Shown one piece after another: positions 1 to 5,385 of a stretch of 5,385 bases of DNA. Position 1 is the stretch's first letter, and every line of letters begins with the position of its first letter. The DNA is from Comamonadaceae bacterium (GTDB taxonomy: Bacteria; Pseudomonadota; Gammaproteobacteria; Burkholderiales; Burkholderiaceae_C). The stretch lies in the NCBI GenBank assembly GCA_947466165.1, contig CANIDW010000132.1, positions 1 through 5,385 of the forward strand, read 5' to 3'. The notes under the pieces were generated by a model. It saw nothing but the letters and a program-made list of their open reading frames with translations, did not search any database and was not told where the DNA came from. The translations under genes were made by a program, and so were the position numbers.

Positions 1-2048
1 ACGTTGCTGACCGTGCCTTCGAGCACCATGCCTTCTTTCAAATCCTTGATGTCTTCCACGCCGTCGTTGAAACGCGCCACCTTGAAGTCCGGGCGCGGGT
101 CACGGCCCGGCTTTTCCAGCTCGGCCAGGATGTCCTTGACGGTGATGACGCCGAATTTTTCGTTGGCAAACAGCTCGGGGCGCAACGTCTTGAGCATGTC
201 GGCACGGCCCATGAGCTCGGCCACCGGCTTGCCGGTATGCAGCATGATCTGCTCGACCACGGGGTAGGTTTCGGGGTGAACGCCGGTGCGGTCCAGCGGG
301 TTGCTGCTGGCGTTCAGGCGCAGGAAGCCGGCACTTTGCTCAAAGGTCTTGGCGCCCAGGCCGGTCACTTTGAGCAAGTCGGCGCGGCTGCCGAAGGCGC
401 CGTTGGCGTCCCGCCAGCGCACGACCGACTTGGCCACCGTCTGGCTCAGACCCGACACACGGGCCAGCAGCGGCACGCTGGCGGTGTTGAGGTCCACGCC
501 CACGCTGTTGACGCAATCCTCGACCACAGTGTCCAGGCTGCGCGCCAGCTCGCTCTGGTTCACATCGTGCTGGTACTGGCCCACGCCGATGGACTTGGGG
601 TCGATCTTCACCAGCTCGGCCAACGGATCTTGCAGTCGCCGCGCAATGCTGGCCGCGCCGCGCAGGCTGACGTCCACGTCGGGCATTTCTTGCGAGGCAA
701 ATTCACTGGCCGAGTACACCGACGCACCCGCCTCGCTGACCACCACCTTGTCAATCGCCCAGGCGGTGCCGGTTGATTCCGCGTGTTTGGTGATGAGTTT
801 GATCAGGTCGGCCGCCAGCTTGTCCGTCTCGCGGCTGGCGGTGCCGTTGCCAATGGCGATCAAATTGACGCCATGCTTTTCACTGAGCTTGGCCAGCGTG
901 TGGAGCGAGCCGTCCCAATCTTTGCGGGGCTCGTGCGGAAACACCGTGGCCGTCTCGACCAGCTTGCCCGTGGCATCGACCACCGCCACCTTGACGCCCG
1001 TGCGGATGCCCGGGTCCAGGCCCATCACCACGCGCGGGCCGGCCGGCGCAGCCAGCAGCAGGTCGCGAAGGTTGTCGGCGAATACCTTGATAGCCACCTT
1101 CTCGGCCTCTTCGCGCAAGCGCGTGAACAGGTCGCGCTCCAGCGACAGGCTGAGCTTGACGCGCCAGGTCCAAGCTACGCATTTGCGCAGCAGGTCGTCG
1201 GCAGCCCGCGCCTTGTGGCTCCAGCCCAGGTGAATCGCGATCTTGCCTTCGGCCAGCGAGACCACCGGGCCTTTGACAGCGCCTGCCCTCACTTCAGGCG
1301 GCTCGGGCAAGACCAGCTTGGCATCCAGAAACTCCAGCGCGCGCCCGCGAAACACCGCCAGCGCCCGGTGCGAGGGCACACGGCCTATGGGCTCGTCGTA
1401 GTCAAAGTAGTCGCGGAACTTGGCGTGGTCAGGGTTGTTCTCGTCCTTGCCGGCCACCAACTTAGAGGTCAACAGGCCTTCGCTCCACAGCCATGCGCGC
1501 AGCGACTGCACCAGTGGCGCGTCTTCAGCCCAGCGCTCGCTCAGAATGTCGCGCACGCCGTCCAGCACCGCCTGCACGGTGCTGAAGTCGTCGCCGCTTT
1601 CGTTCTTTTCAGCCTTGACGTAAGGCGCGGCAGCGTCTGCAGGCAACAGGGTCGGGTCGGCAAACAAGGCGTCGGCCAAGGGCTCGATGCCGTTTTCACG
1701 CGCAATCTGCCCCTTGGTGCGGCGGCGCGGTTTGTAGGGCAGGTACAGGTCTTCCAGGTCTTGCTTGGTGGCGGCTGCGTCAATGGCGGCACGCAACTCG
1801 GGCGTGAGCTTGCCCTGCTCTTCAATGCTTTTGAGCACGGTGTCGCGGCGCTCTTCGAGCTCGCGCAGGTAGCCCAGTCGGTATTCGAGTTCGCGCAGCT
1901 GAATGTCGTCCAGCCCGCCGGTGACTTCTTTGCGGTAACGCGCGATAAAAGGAACGGTGGCACCACCATCCAGCAGTTCCACTGCGGTGCGCACTTGCTG
2001 CTCGTTGACTTTGATTTCTGCGGCGATTTGCCGGATGATTTTTTGCAT
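1..2048 (-). CDS. tex: Tex/YhgF family RNA-binding transcription accessory protein (3' end outside window)
   Basis: Cytoplasmic nucleic-acid-binding protein related in architecture to eukaryotic Spt6. Tex was first described as affecting toxin gene expression in Bordetella. Translating the minus strand from the ATG at 2048 gives 682 uninterrupted codons. They begin MQKIIRQIAAEIKV and continue with the Tex N-terminal helical domain (about 1-195), including VPFIARYRKEVTGG and LYLPYKPRRRTKG (Lys106). A YqgF/RNase H-like domain follows from about 340, with MGLDPGIRTGVKVAVVD (Asp345), SEAGASVYSASE (Glu439) and VGQYQHDV. Next come helix-hairpin-helix segments (about 520-590, with VTGLGAK near 563-567). 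The first residues of the S1 domain (LKEGMVLEGTVSN, 670-682) end at the window edge. Tex proteins usually have about 770-790 residues, so roughly 100 are missing because of the cut, not a mutation. An in-frame TTG at 2084 is the only earlier candidate start before a TAG at 2096-2094; the family N-terminus fits ATG 2048. The bases before it (CATCCTCCATTC) contain no Shine-Dalgarno. Identity is very secure. Confidence 0.97.
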   Translation of the reverse strand, partial: MQKIIRQIAAEIKVNEQQVRTAVELLDGGATVPFIARYRKEVTGGLDDIQLRELEYRLGYLRELEERRDTVLKSIEEQGKLTPELRAAIDAAATKQDLEDLYLPYKPRRRTKGQIARENGIEPLADALFADPTLLPADAAAPYVKAEKNESGDDFSTVQAVLDGVRDILSERWAEDAPLVQSLRAWLWSEGLLTSKLVAGKDENNPDHAKFRDYFDYDEPIGRVPSHRALAVFRGRALEFLDAKLVLPEPPEVRAGAVKGPVVSLAEGKIAIHLGWSHKARAADDLLRKCVAWTWRVKLSLSLERDLFTRLREEAEKVAIKVFADNLRDLLLAAPAGPRVVMGLDPGIRTGVKVAVVDATGKLVETATVFPHEPRKDWDGSLHTLAKLSEKHGVNLIAIGNGTASRETDKLAADLIKLITKHAESTGTAWAIDKVVVSEAGASVYSASEFASQEMPDVDVSLRGAASIARRLQDPLAELVKIDPKSIGVGQYQHDVNQSELARSLDTVVEDCVNSVGVDLNTASVPLLARVSGLSQTVAKSVVRWRDANGAFGSRADLLKVTGLGAKTFEQSAGFLRLNASSNPLDRTGVHPETYPVVEQIMLHTGKPVAELMGRADMLKTLRPELFANEKFGVITVKDILAELEKPGRDPRPDFKVARFNDGVEDIKDLKEGMVLEGTVSN

Positions 2049-2068
2049 GAATGGAGGATGAGCCGGGA

Positions 2069-2094
2069 GTCCGGACGCGGCCAACAGGGGCCGC
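2069..2094. repeat. Adjacent dyads in the presumed tex 5' leader
   Basis: GTCCGGAC (2069-2076) is a perfect 8-bp palindrome. It is directly followed by GCGGCC (2077-2082), a six-base spacer (2083-2088) and GGCCGC (2089-2094), an all-GC perfect 6-bp inverted repeat. In tex mRNA the larger hairpin would end about 28 nt before the ATG. There is no T-run after it on the tex strand, so it is not a standard intrinsic terminator. It could be a leader hairpin, a protein-binding site or coincidence in GC-rich DNA. Confidence 0.45.
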
Positions 2095-2124
2095 TAGATG
2101 GTTCGTGAATGAAGGCAGTGAATT

Positions 2125-2137
2125 GTCCCACAGGGAC
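2125..2137. repeat. Inverted repeat GTCCC-ACA-GGGAC, operator-like
   Basis: This is a perfect 5-bp inverted repeat with a 3-base centre. It lies immediately upstream of the TATCAT -10-like box of the hydrolase gene, in the position of a -35/-10 spacer. On the other strand it lies just downstream of the GATAAG candidate for tex. Copies of TGAATGA sit on both sides (2106-2112 and 2145-2151). The symmetry is seen directly; an operator role is inference. Confidence 0.3.
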
Positions 2138-2178
2138 TTATCATTGAATGACGCTTCCCTCACAGGGTTTTCAGTCTT

Positions 2179-2973
2179 ATGTTGCCCAGCCATCTCATCG
2201 CTCAGACGCCCAAGGGCGATATTCAAAACGGTCCCCTGACTCACACGCCGGCGTCCCGACTGGCGGTCATCAGCGGCGCTCAGATGGGCTTGCCGGCATC
2301 GTTGACCCGGGCTGCGATGTATGTGGGGCCACTGCACAAGTCACCCTCCACACCGGGACCCCCAGTGCCTGTGGTGGTGTTCATGCACGGCTCCTCCGGT
2401 CTGGGCCTTCAAGCCATTGCCGAGTGGCAGCAATGGCTGGCCGGCATAGGTGTTGCAAGTCTGGCGCCTGACTCCTTTGGCCTACAAGACAAGCTGACCT
2501 ACCACTCACCCATAGACAAAGACACCTACGAACAAGTGCATGCGCTGCGCACCTCGGAGATCTTGCTGGCGTTGGCCGCAATCCGGCATCTGCCCTGGGC
2601 TGACAGCAGCCGATTGGTGCTGGCCGGCAGCAGCGAAGGCGCTGTGTCCGTGGCACGCTACACCGGCAAAGAGTTTGCCGGCCGCATCATCTTTGCCTGG
2701 AGTTGTGAGGACAACTACTTTGTGAGTGCGCACAAAACCGCCATTGCCGATGACCAACCTGCGCTGAACATCATCAGCACGCAGGATCCCTATTTTTCAC
2801 CCGCCAACAGCTGGCTGGGCAACAGTCAGGCGGTCGGCCATGCCGGCGCTGCACTGCAAAACAATCCACAAGCCCGCGTCGTTCTGATACCCGGCAGCCA
2901 GCACACGGTGTTCAATCTCCCGCAGGCCAAAGAGCCGGTAGAAGCATTTTTGAAAGACCTGTTCAAGCTCTGA
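2179..2973 (+). CDS. Serine alpha/beta-hydrolase, dienelactone-hydrolase-like
   Basis: Predicted 264-residue hydrolase with a complete alpha/beta-hydrolase signature. PVVVFMHGSSGLG (64-76) is the beta strand and oxyanion-hole loop. LVLAGSSEGAVSV (146-158) is the nucleophile elbow G-x-S-x-G with Ser152. Asp203 in STQDPYF and His242 in GSQHTVF fit the acid and base. Strand-turn spacing and the PDSFG segment (97-101) resemble the dienelactone hydrolase superfamily, but the nucleophile is Ser rather than the Cys of true dienelactone hydrolases. It therefore more likely acts on an ester or similar bond of unknown identity. No signal peptide is evident, so it is probably cytoplasmic. The ATG at 2179 is the first start after the in-frame stop at 2149; CAGGG (2163-2167) is a weak, distant ribosome site. 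ATG at 2284 (Met36) is an alternative, but would remove residues that look like part of the fold. The gene is a single plus-strand unit, divergent from tex and convergent with the SDR gene. Confidence 0.88.
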   Translation: MLPSHLIAQTPKGDIQNGPLTHTPASRLAVISGAQMGLPASLTRAAMYVGPLHKSPSTPGPPVPVVVFMHGSSGLGLQAIAEWQQWLAGIGVASLAPDSFGLQDKLTYHSPIDKDTYEQVHALRTSEILLALAAIRHLPWADSSRLVLAGSSEGAVSVARYTGKEFAGRIIFAWSCEDNYFVSAHKTAIADDQPALNIISTQDPYFSPANSWLGNSQAVGHAGAALQNNPQARVVLIPGSQHTVFNLPQAKEPVEAFLKDLFKL

Positions 2974-2991
2974 ACCGGCAACAGAGCTTTT
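2965..2991 (+). terminator. Probable intrinsic terminator overlapping the hydrolase stop codon
   Basis: AAGCTCTG (2965-2972) and CAGAGCTT (2982-2989) form a perfect 8-bp stem around a 9-base loop. The stem is followed by a short T-run (2988-2991, partly within the stem). The left arm contains the last codons of the hydrolase gene and the first two bases of its TGA. The T-run is short and the stem only half GC, so strength is uncertain. In the opposite direction the downstream tract is TTGAAC, so termination of the converging SDR operon here would be weaker. Confidence 0.6.
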
Positions 2992-3001
2992 GTGCCAGCG
3001 A

Positions 3002-3904
3002 TCAGCCAGCGCGCAAAGCTGAGCGCAATTGTTCGCCCAGTTCGGGCTTCTCGGCAAAGGGGTCGCTCGGGTTGCGGGCTTGCAAAACATCTTCCAGCCG
3101 CGTTTGCACTGCGCCGATGGCCTTCGGATGGCTGTAGATGTAAAACTGATTATTGGCAACAGCGTCAAACACCAGTTGAGCCACTTCCGCCGCGCTGACC
3201 TTGCTAGACGCCACGGCCTTGCTGATCATGGCGTGCTGAACCTGCTGGCTGCGCGTCGGCTTGCCCTCCATGTCTGCAGGCCGGTTGCGAAAACTCTGGC
3301 TGATACCGGTGTCCACAAAATACGGGCACAGCACCGACGCACCAATCTGCCCGGTGACCAGGCGCAGGTCCTGGTAAAGGGTTTCACTCAGCGCGACCAC
3401 AGCATGCTTGCTGACGTTGTAAACACCCATGTTCGGCGGGTTGAGCAAACCGGCCATGCTGGCGGTGTTGACGATGTGCCCTTGCCAGGCGGCATCTTGC
3501 GCTGCGGCTTCCAGCATCATCGGCGTGAACAGGCGTACGCCATGCACCGCGCCCATGACATTGACGCCCAACACCCAATCCCAATCCTGGGTGCTGTTTT
3601 CCCAGATGAGGCCCCCCGAGCCCACGCCTGCGTTGTTAAAGACCAAGTGCGGCGCCCCCCAGCGCGACTTGACGCTGTAGGCCATGGCTTCCATCTGCGC
3701 GGCATTGGAAACATCCAGCCTGAAAGCCAGGGTCTGAGCACCGGCGGCCTGCAATTCAGCGTTGGCGGCGTCCAGTGCGTCTTGTTGCACGTCGATCAGC
3801 ACCAGTTGCATGCCCAGCGATGCGCCAATGCGGGCAAGCGCCAGACCAAAGCCGGAGCCGGCACCCGTGATGACCGCCGTCTTGCCCTTGAAATCCGAAA
3901 TCAT
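3002..3904 (-). CDS. Classical SDR family NAD(P)-dependent oxidoreductase
   Basis: Predicted 300-residue short-chain dehydrogenase, probably cytosolic, interconverting an alcohol and a ketone or aldehyde. The Rossmann cofactor motif T-G-A-G-S-G-F-G is at 13-20. Asp38 at the end of beta-2 (VLIDV) suggests NAD(H) over NADP(H). LDV with Asp64 and NNAG at 90-93 follow. The catalytic tetrad is intact: Asn115 (GVNVMG), Ser149 (NTASMAG), Tyr162 and Lys166 (YNVSK). The usual PG after beta-6 is replaced by Pro194-Tyr195 (CPYFVDTGI), which I recall as typical of one SDR subgroup. That subgroup also shows a SQSFRNRP substrate-loop segment and a C-terminal QFYIYSHP stretch. At 300 residues it is about 50 longer than a minimal SDR, mainly at the C-terminus. 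It starts 15 nt after the reductase gene, suggesting co-transcription and coupled translation; a GAGG (3921-3918) overlaps the upstream stop. Substrate unknown. Confidence 0.93.
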   Translation of the reverse strand: MISDFKGKTAVITGAGSGFGLALARIGASLGMQLVLIDVQQDALDAANAELQAAGAQTLAFRLDVSNAAQMEAMAYSVKSRWGAPHLVFNNAGVGSGGLIWENSTQDWDWVLGVNVMGAVHGVRLFTPMMLEAAAQDAAWQGHIVNTASMAGLLNPPNMGVYNVSKHAVVALSETLYQDLRLVTGQIGASVLCPYFVDTGISQSFRNRPADMEGKPTRSQQVQHAMISKAVASSKVSAAEVAQLVFDAVANNQFYIYSHPKAIGAVQTRLEDVLQARNPSDPFAEKPELGEQLRSALRAG

Positions 3905-3916
3905 GCTGGCGCCAGC
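3905..3916. repeat. Perfect 12-bp palindrome at the reductase-SDR junction
   Basis: GCTGGCGCCAGC is fully self-complementary and ends directly next to the SDR start codon. It fills most of the 15-nt gap between the reductase stop (3922-3920) and the SDR ATG (3904-3902). As RNA it could form a 4-bp stem with a GCGC loop, lying between the GAGG ribosome-site candidate and the ATG. The symmetry is observed; a role in translation is inference. Confidence 0.5.
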
Positions 3917-3919
3917 GCC

Positions 3920-4936
3920 TCAGATCAGCTTGACCAGTTGCTTGCCGAAATTCTTGCCCTTGAGCAGCCCCAGAAAAGCTTCGGGCGCGGCGGCCAGGCC
4001 TTGAGCCACGCTCTCGCGCGGACGCAACTTGCCGGTGCCCACCAGGGTGCCGAGTTCTTTCAGGGCCTCGGGCCAGACTTCCATGTGCTCGCTGACGATG
4101 AAGCCCTGCACCTTGAGCCGGTTCACCAGAATCAGCGTCGGGTAGCTCATGGGCATGGGCTTGCCGTCATAGCCGGCGATCATGCCGCACAAAGCGATGC
4201 GGCCGAAGGCGTTCATGCGCAGCATCACGGCGTCCATCACCATGCCGCCAACGTTTTCAAAGTAACCGTCCACCCCCGCCGGGCAAGCCTGCGCAATGGC
4301 CTTGGACAGTGAGCCGGCGTCGGTGTGGAGCTTGTAGTCGATGCAGGCGTCAAAGCCCAGCTCGGCGGTGGCGTACTGGCATTTGTCCGGGCCGCCCGCA
4401 ATGCCGACCACACGGCAGCCGCGCGCCTTGGCCAGCGCCGCAAAGGCGCTGCCCACCGCGCCCGTGGCCGCGCTCACCACCAGGGTCTGGCCGGCCTGGG
4501 GCTCGATGATCTTGACCAGCCCGTACCAGGCGGTCACGCCCGGCATGCCGACCGCGCCCAGGTAATGCGACAGCGGAACGTGGGTGGTATCCACCTTGCG
4601 CATGGCTGCCGGAGTTTCGGCATTGACCACACTGAATTCCTGCCAGCCACCCATGCCCACCACCTTGTCGCCGGGCTTGAAACGGGGTGAGCGGCTCTCG
4701 ATCACTTCACCCGCCGTGCCGCCTTGCATCACCTCGCCCAGCGCCTGCGGCGCGGCATAGCTTTTGCTGTCGTTCATGCGACCGCGCATGTAGGGATCCA
4801 GGCTCAAGAAATGGTGACGTACCAGCACCTGACCCTCTTGCAAATCGGGCGTCGGGCTGCTCACCAGTTTGAAGTTGCTGGCGCTGGCAGCACCCTGAGG
4901 CCGGTTGTCCAGAAGTATTTGATGGTTGAGGGGCAT
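3920..4936 (-). CDS. Zinc-independent MDR, CurA/PTGR-like NADPH-dependent reductase
   Basis: Predicted 338-residue medium-chain reductase of the curcumin reductase / prostaglandin reductase (leukotriene B4 12-hydroxydehydrogenase) group. These enzymes use NADPH to reduce the activated C=C bond of alpha,beta-unsaturated ketones or aldehydes. Diagnostic stretches are LSLDPYMRGRM (44-54), GMPGVTAWYGL (130-140), the nucleotide-binding turn SAATGAVGS (155-163), AGGPDKC (180-186) with Lys185 placed to contact the NADPH 2'-phosphate, and FENVGG (226-231). There is no GHE zinc motif, which rules out a zinc alcohol dehydrogenase. Length matches the family (about 330-345). ATG 4936 is preceded by AAGCGAG (4952-4946) at 9-nt spacing, an acceptable ribosome site, after a 55-nt gap from the thioesterase gene that includes a T-rich tract. 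It sits between the thioesterase and SDR genes on one strand, so an operon is likely. The natural substrate cannot be read from the sequence. Confidence 0.94.
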   Translation of the reverse strand: MPLNHQILLDNRPQGAASASNFKLVSSPTPDLQEGQVLVRHHFLSLDPYMRGRMNDSKSYAAPQALGEVMQGGTAGEVIESRSPRFKPGDKVVGMGGWQEFSVVNAETPAAMRKVDTTHVPLSHYLGAVGMPGVTAWYGLVKIIEPQAGQTLVVSAATGAVGSAFAALAKARGCRVVGIAGGPDKCQYATAELGFDACIDYKLHTDAGSLSKAIAQACPAGVDGYFENVGGMVMDAVMLRMNAFGRIALCGMIAGYDGKPMPMSYPTLILVNRLKVQGFIVSEHMEVWPEALKELGTLVGTGKLRPRESVAQGLAAAPEAFLGLLKGKNFGKQLVKLI

Positions 4937-4991
4937 GGGAACTGGCTCGCTTTAAAAAGAATGACCGCACAAGGCGAAAGGCTTGAGGCTG

Positions 4992-5385
4992 TTAATCCGT
5001 GGAAATGCTGACCTTGTGGCCCTTGGACGCATCGCGTTGGACGTACTTGAAAGTACCGGTGGCATGGGCGCAGGCCTGGTCCCTGCTGTCGTAAATCGTG
5101 GCTTCCACAAATGCCATGGAGGTGGTGCGCTGCATCAAACGCCCGCGCCCGGTGAGGGGGCTGCCGTCACCCGGTGACGGCCGCATGAAGCTGGTTTTCA
5201 TCTCGATAGTGACCACGCCCATGTCGGGCGCCACGCTGCGGGCGGCGGTGGCCATGGCGACATCCATCAGCGTCATGAGTGCGCCGCCATGCGTCACACC
5301 AAAGGAGTTTTGATGCTCAGGACGCGGGCTGTAGGTGATCGCAGATTCACCGTTTTCAAAATGCGTCAGCTCAAAGCCGAGCAAG
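4992..5385 (-). CDS. PaaI-family hotdog thioesterase (5' end outside window)
   Basis: About 130 C-terminal residues of a hotdog-fold acyl-CoA thioesterase of the PaaI/YbgC-like 4HBT superfamily, which hydrolyses acyl-CoA to the free acid and CoA, usually as a cytosolic tetramer. The signature HQNSFGVTHGGALMTLMDVAMA contains the conserved Asn and the HGG turn. The Asp that follows in TLMD, nine residues after the first His of HGG, is in the position of the catalytic acid. The next strands, VTIEMKTSFMRPSPG and the ATGTFKYV end, are typical of the fold. The reading frame is open to the right edge with no clear ATG. A TTG at 5384 lies at the very edge, but families of about 140-150 residues suggest that 10-20 residues lie outside. 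The stop is TAA at 4994-4992, and the reductase gene follows 55 nt later on the same strand. It is probably the upstream partner of the reductase and SDR in one transcript, with any promoter beyond the window. Confidence 0.92.
   Translation of the reverse strand, partial: LLGFELTHFENGESAITYSPRPEHQNSFGVTHGGALMTLMDVAMATAARSVAPDMGVVTIEMKTSFMRPSPGDGSPLTGRGRLMQRTTSMAFVEATIYDSRDQACAHATGTFKYVQRDASKGHKVSISTD

Larger units (their letters stand above)
2049..2178. promoter_or_regulatory. Divergent intergenic region between tex and the hydrolase gene
   Basis: These 130 bp separate two divergently transcribed starts, so both promoters should lie here or in the flanking genes. The best -10-like match for the plus-strand gene is TATCAT at 2139-2144 (5 of 6 to TATAAT), but it has no good -35. 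For tex, GATAAG read on the minus strand (2142-2137) with CTGTGA 17 nt upstream (2165-2160) is a weak candidate. The two -10 candidates overlap. The region also holds three dyads (2069-2076, 2077-2094, 2125-2137) and two copies of TGAATGA (2106-2112, 2145-2151). The promoter assignments are inference from short matches and could be chance. Confidence 0.4.

Noticed and set aside
237..1233. Overlapping plus-strand frames opposite the 3' half of tex
   Set aside because: The opposite strand encodes the conserved RNase H-like and helix-hairpin-helix domains of Tex without interruption. The plus-strand translations look like noise.
1..2048. Tex as a truncated pseudogene
   Set aside because: The frame is open through the left edge and stops inside the S1 domain only because the window ends. 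No internal stop or frameshift was seen.
2049..2084. Extended tex N-terminus from TTG at 2084
   Set aside because: The extra 12 residues are not typical of Tex, the family start MQKIIRQIA fits ATG 2048, and no ribosome site precedes the TTG.
783..2108. 441-residue plus-strand open frame opposite tex
   Set aside because: It lies antisense to the unmistakable Tex coding frame, and its translation is low-complexity (R/Q/A/V/H-rich) with no recognisable domain. Long antisense frames are expected in GC-rich codon-biased genes.
3029..4312. 427-residue plus-strand open frame opposite the SDR and reductase genes
   Set aside because: It spans the antisense of two well-supported enzymes and their junction, is rich in His/Gln/Ala/Arg, and shows no family motif.
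3920..4936. Zinc-dependent alcohol dehydrogenase
   Set aside because: No GHE zinc-binding motif or structural-zinc cysteine cluster is present. The LSLDPYMRGRM and GMPGVTAWYGL stretches point to the zinc-free reductase group.
4971..4984. Inverted-repeat-like AAGGCGAAAGGCTT after the thioesterase stop
   Set aside because: The arms pair at only three positions before a mismatch, and the T-rich tract that follows is not adjacent. It is too weak to call a terminator.

Overview
The window looks like ordinary chromosomal sequence from a GC-rich betaproteobacterium. The Tex protein sequence, the GC-biased codon use and the neighbouring enzyme families suggest Burkholderiales, probably Comamonadaceae (Polaromonas/Rhodoferax-like). 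That placement is inferred from family resemblance alone. No mobile element, RNA gene, CRISPR array or phage-like gene was seen.

Layout: (1) Positions 1-2048, minus strand, hold most of tex, the Tex/YhgF RNA-binding transcription accessory protein. Its 3' end (the S1 domain) runs off the left edge. (2) Positions 2049-2178 are a 130-bp divergent intergenic region that is rich in short dyad symmetries. (3) Positions 2179-2973, plus strand, encode a serine alpha/beta-hydrolase of the dienelactone-hydrolase-like type. A hairpin followed by a short T-run overlaps its stop codon and probably terminates transcription. (4) Positions 3002-5385, minus strand, carry a compact three-gene set. In transcription order these are a PaaI-type hotdog thioesterase (5' end beyond the window), a zinc-independent CurA/PTGR-like NADPH-dependent reductase, and a 300-residue classical short-chain dehydrogenase (SDR). 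Gaps are 55 and 15 nt, consistent with one operon. It converges on the hydrolase across a 28-nt gap.

How the genes may work together: the thioesterase (acyl-CoA hydrolysis), the enone/enal-type double-bond reductase and the alcohol/ketone SDR are redox and acyl-thioester enzymes often co-located in lipid or xenobiotic catabolism. Co-transcription is likely, but the substrate cannot be read from the sequence. Tex acts separately in transcription, and its adjacency to the hydrolase is probably incidental.

I did not find a convincing previously undescribed system. The items most worth a second look are small-scale. They are the terminator built over the hydrolase stop codon, the 12-bp perfect palindrome abutting the SDR start codon in an in-frame MDR-SDR junction, and the cluster of dyads between tex and the hydrolase.
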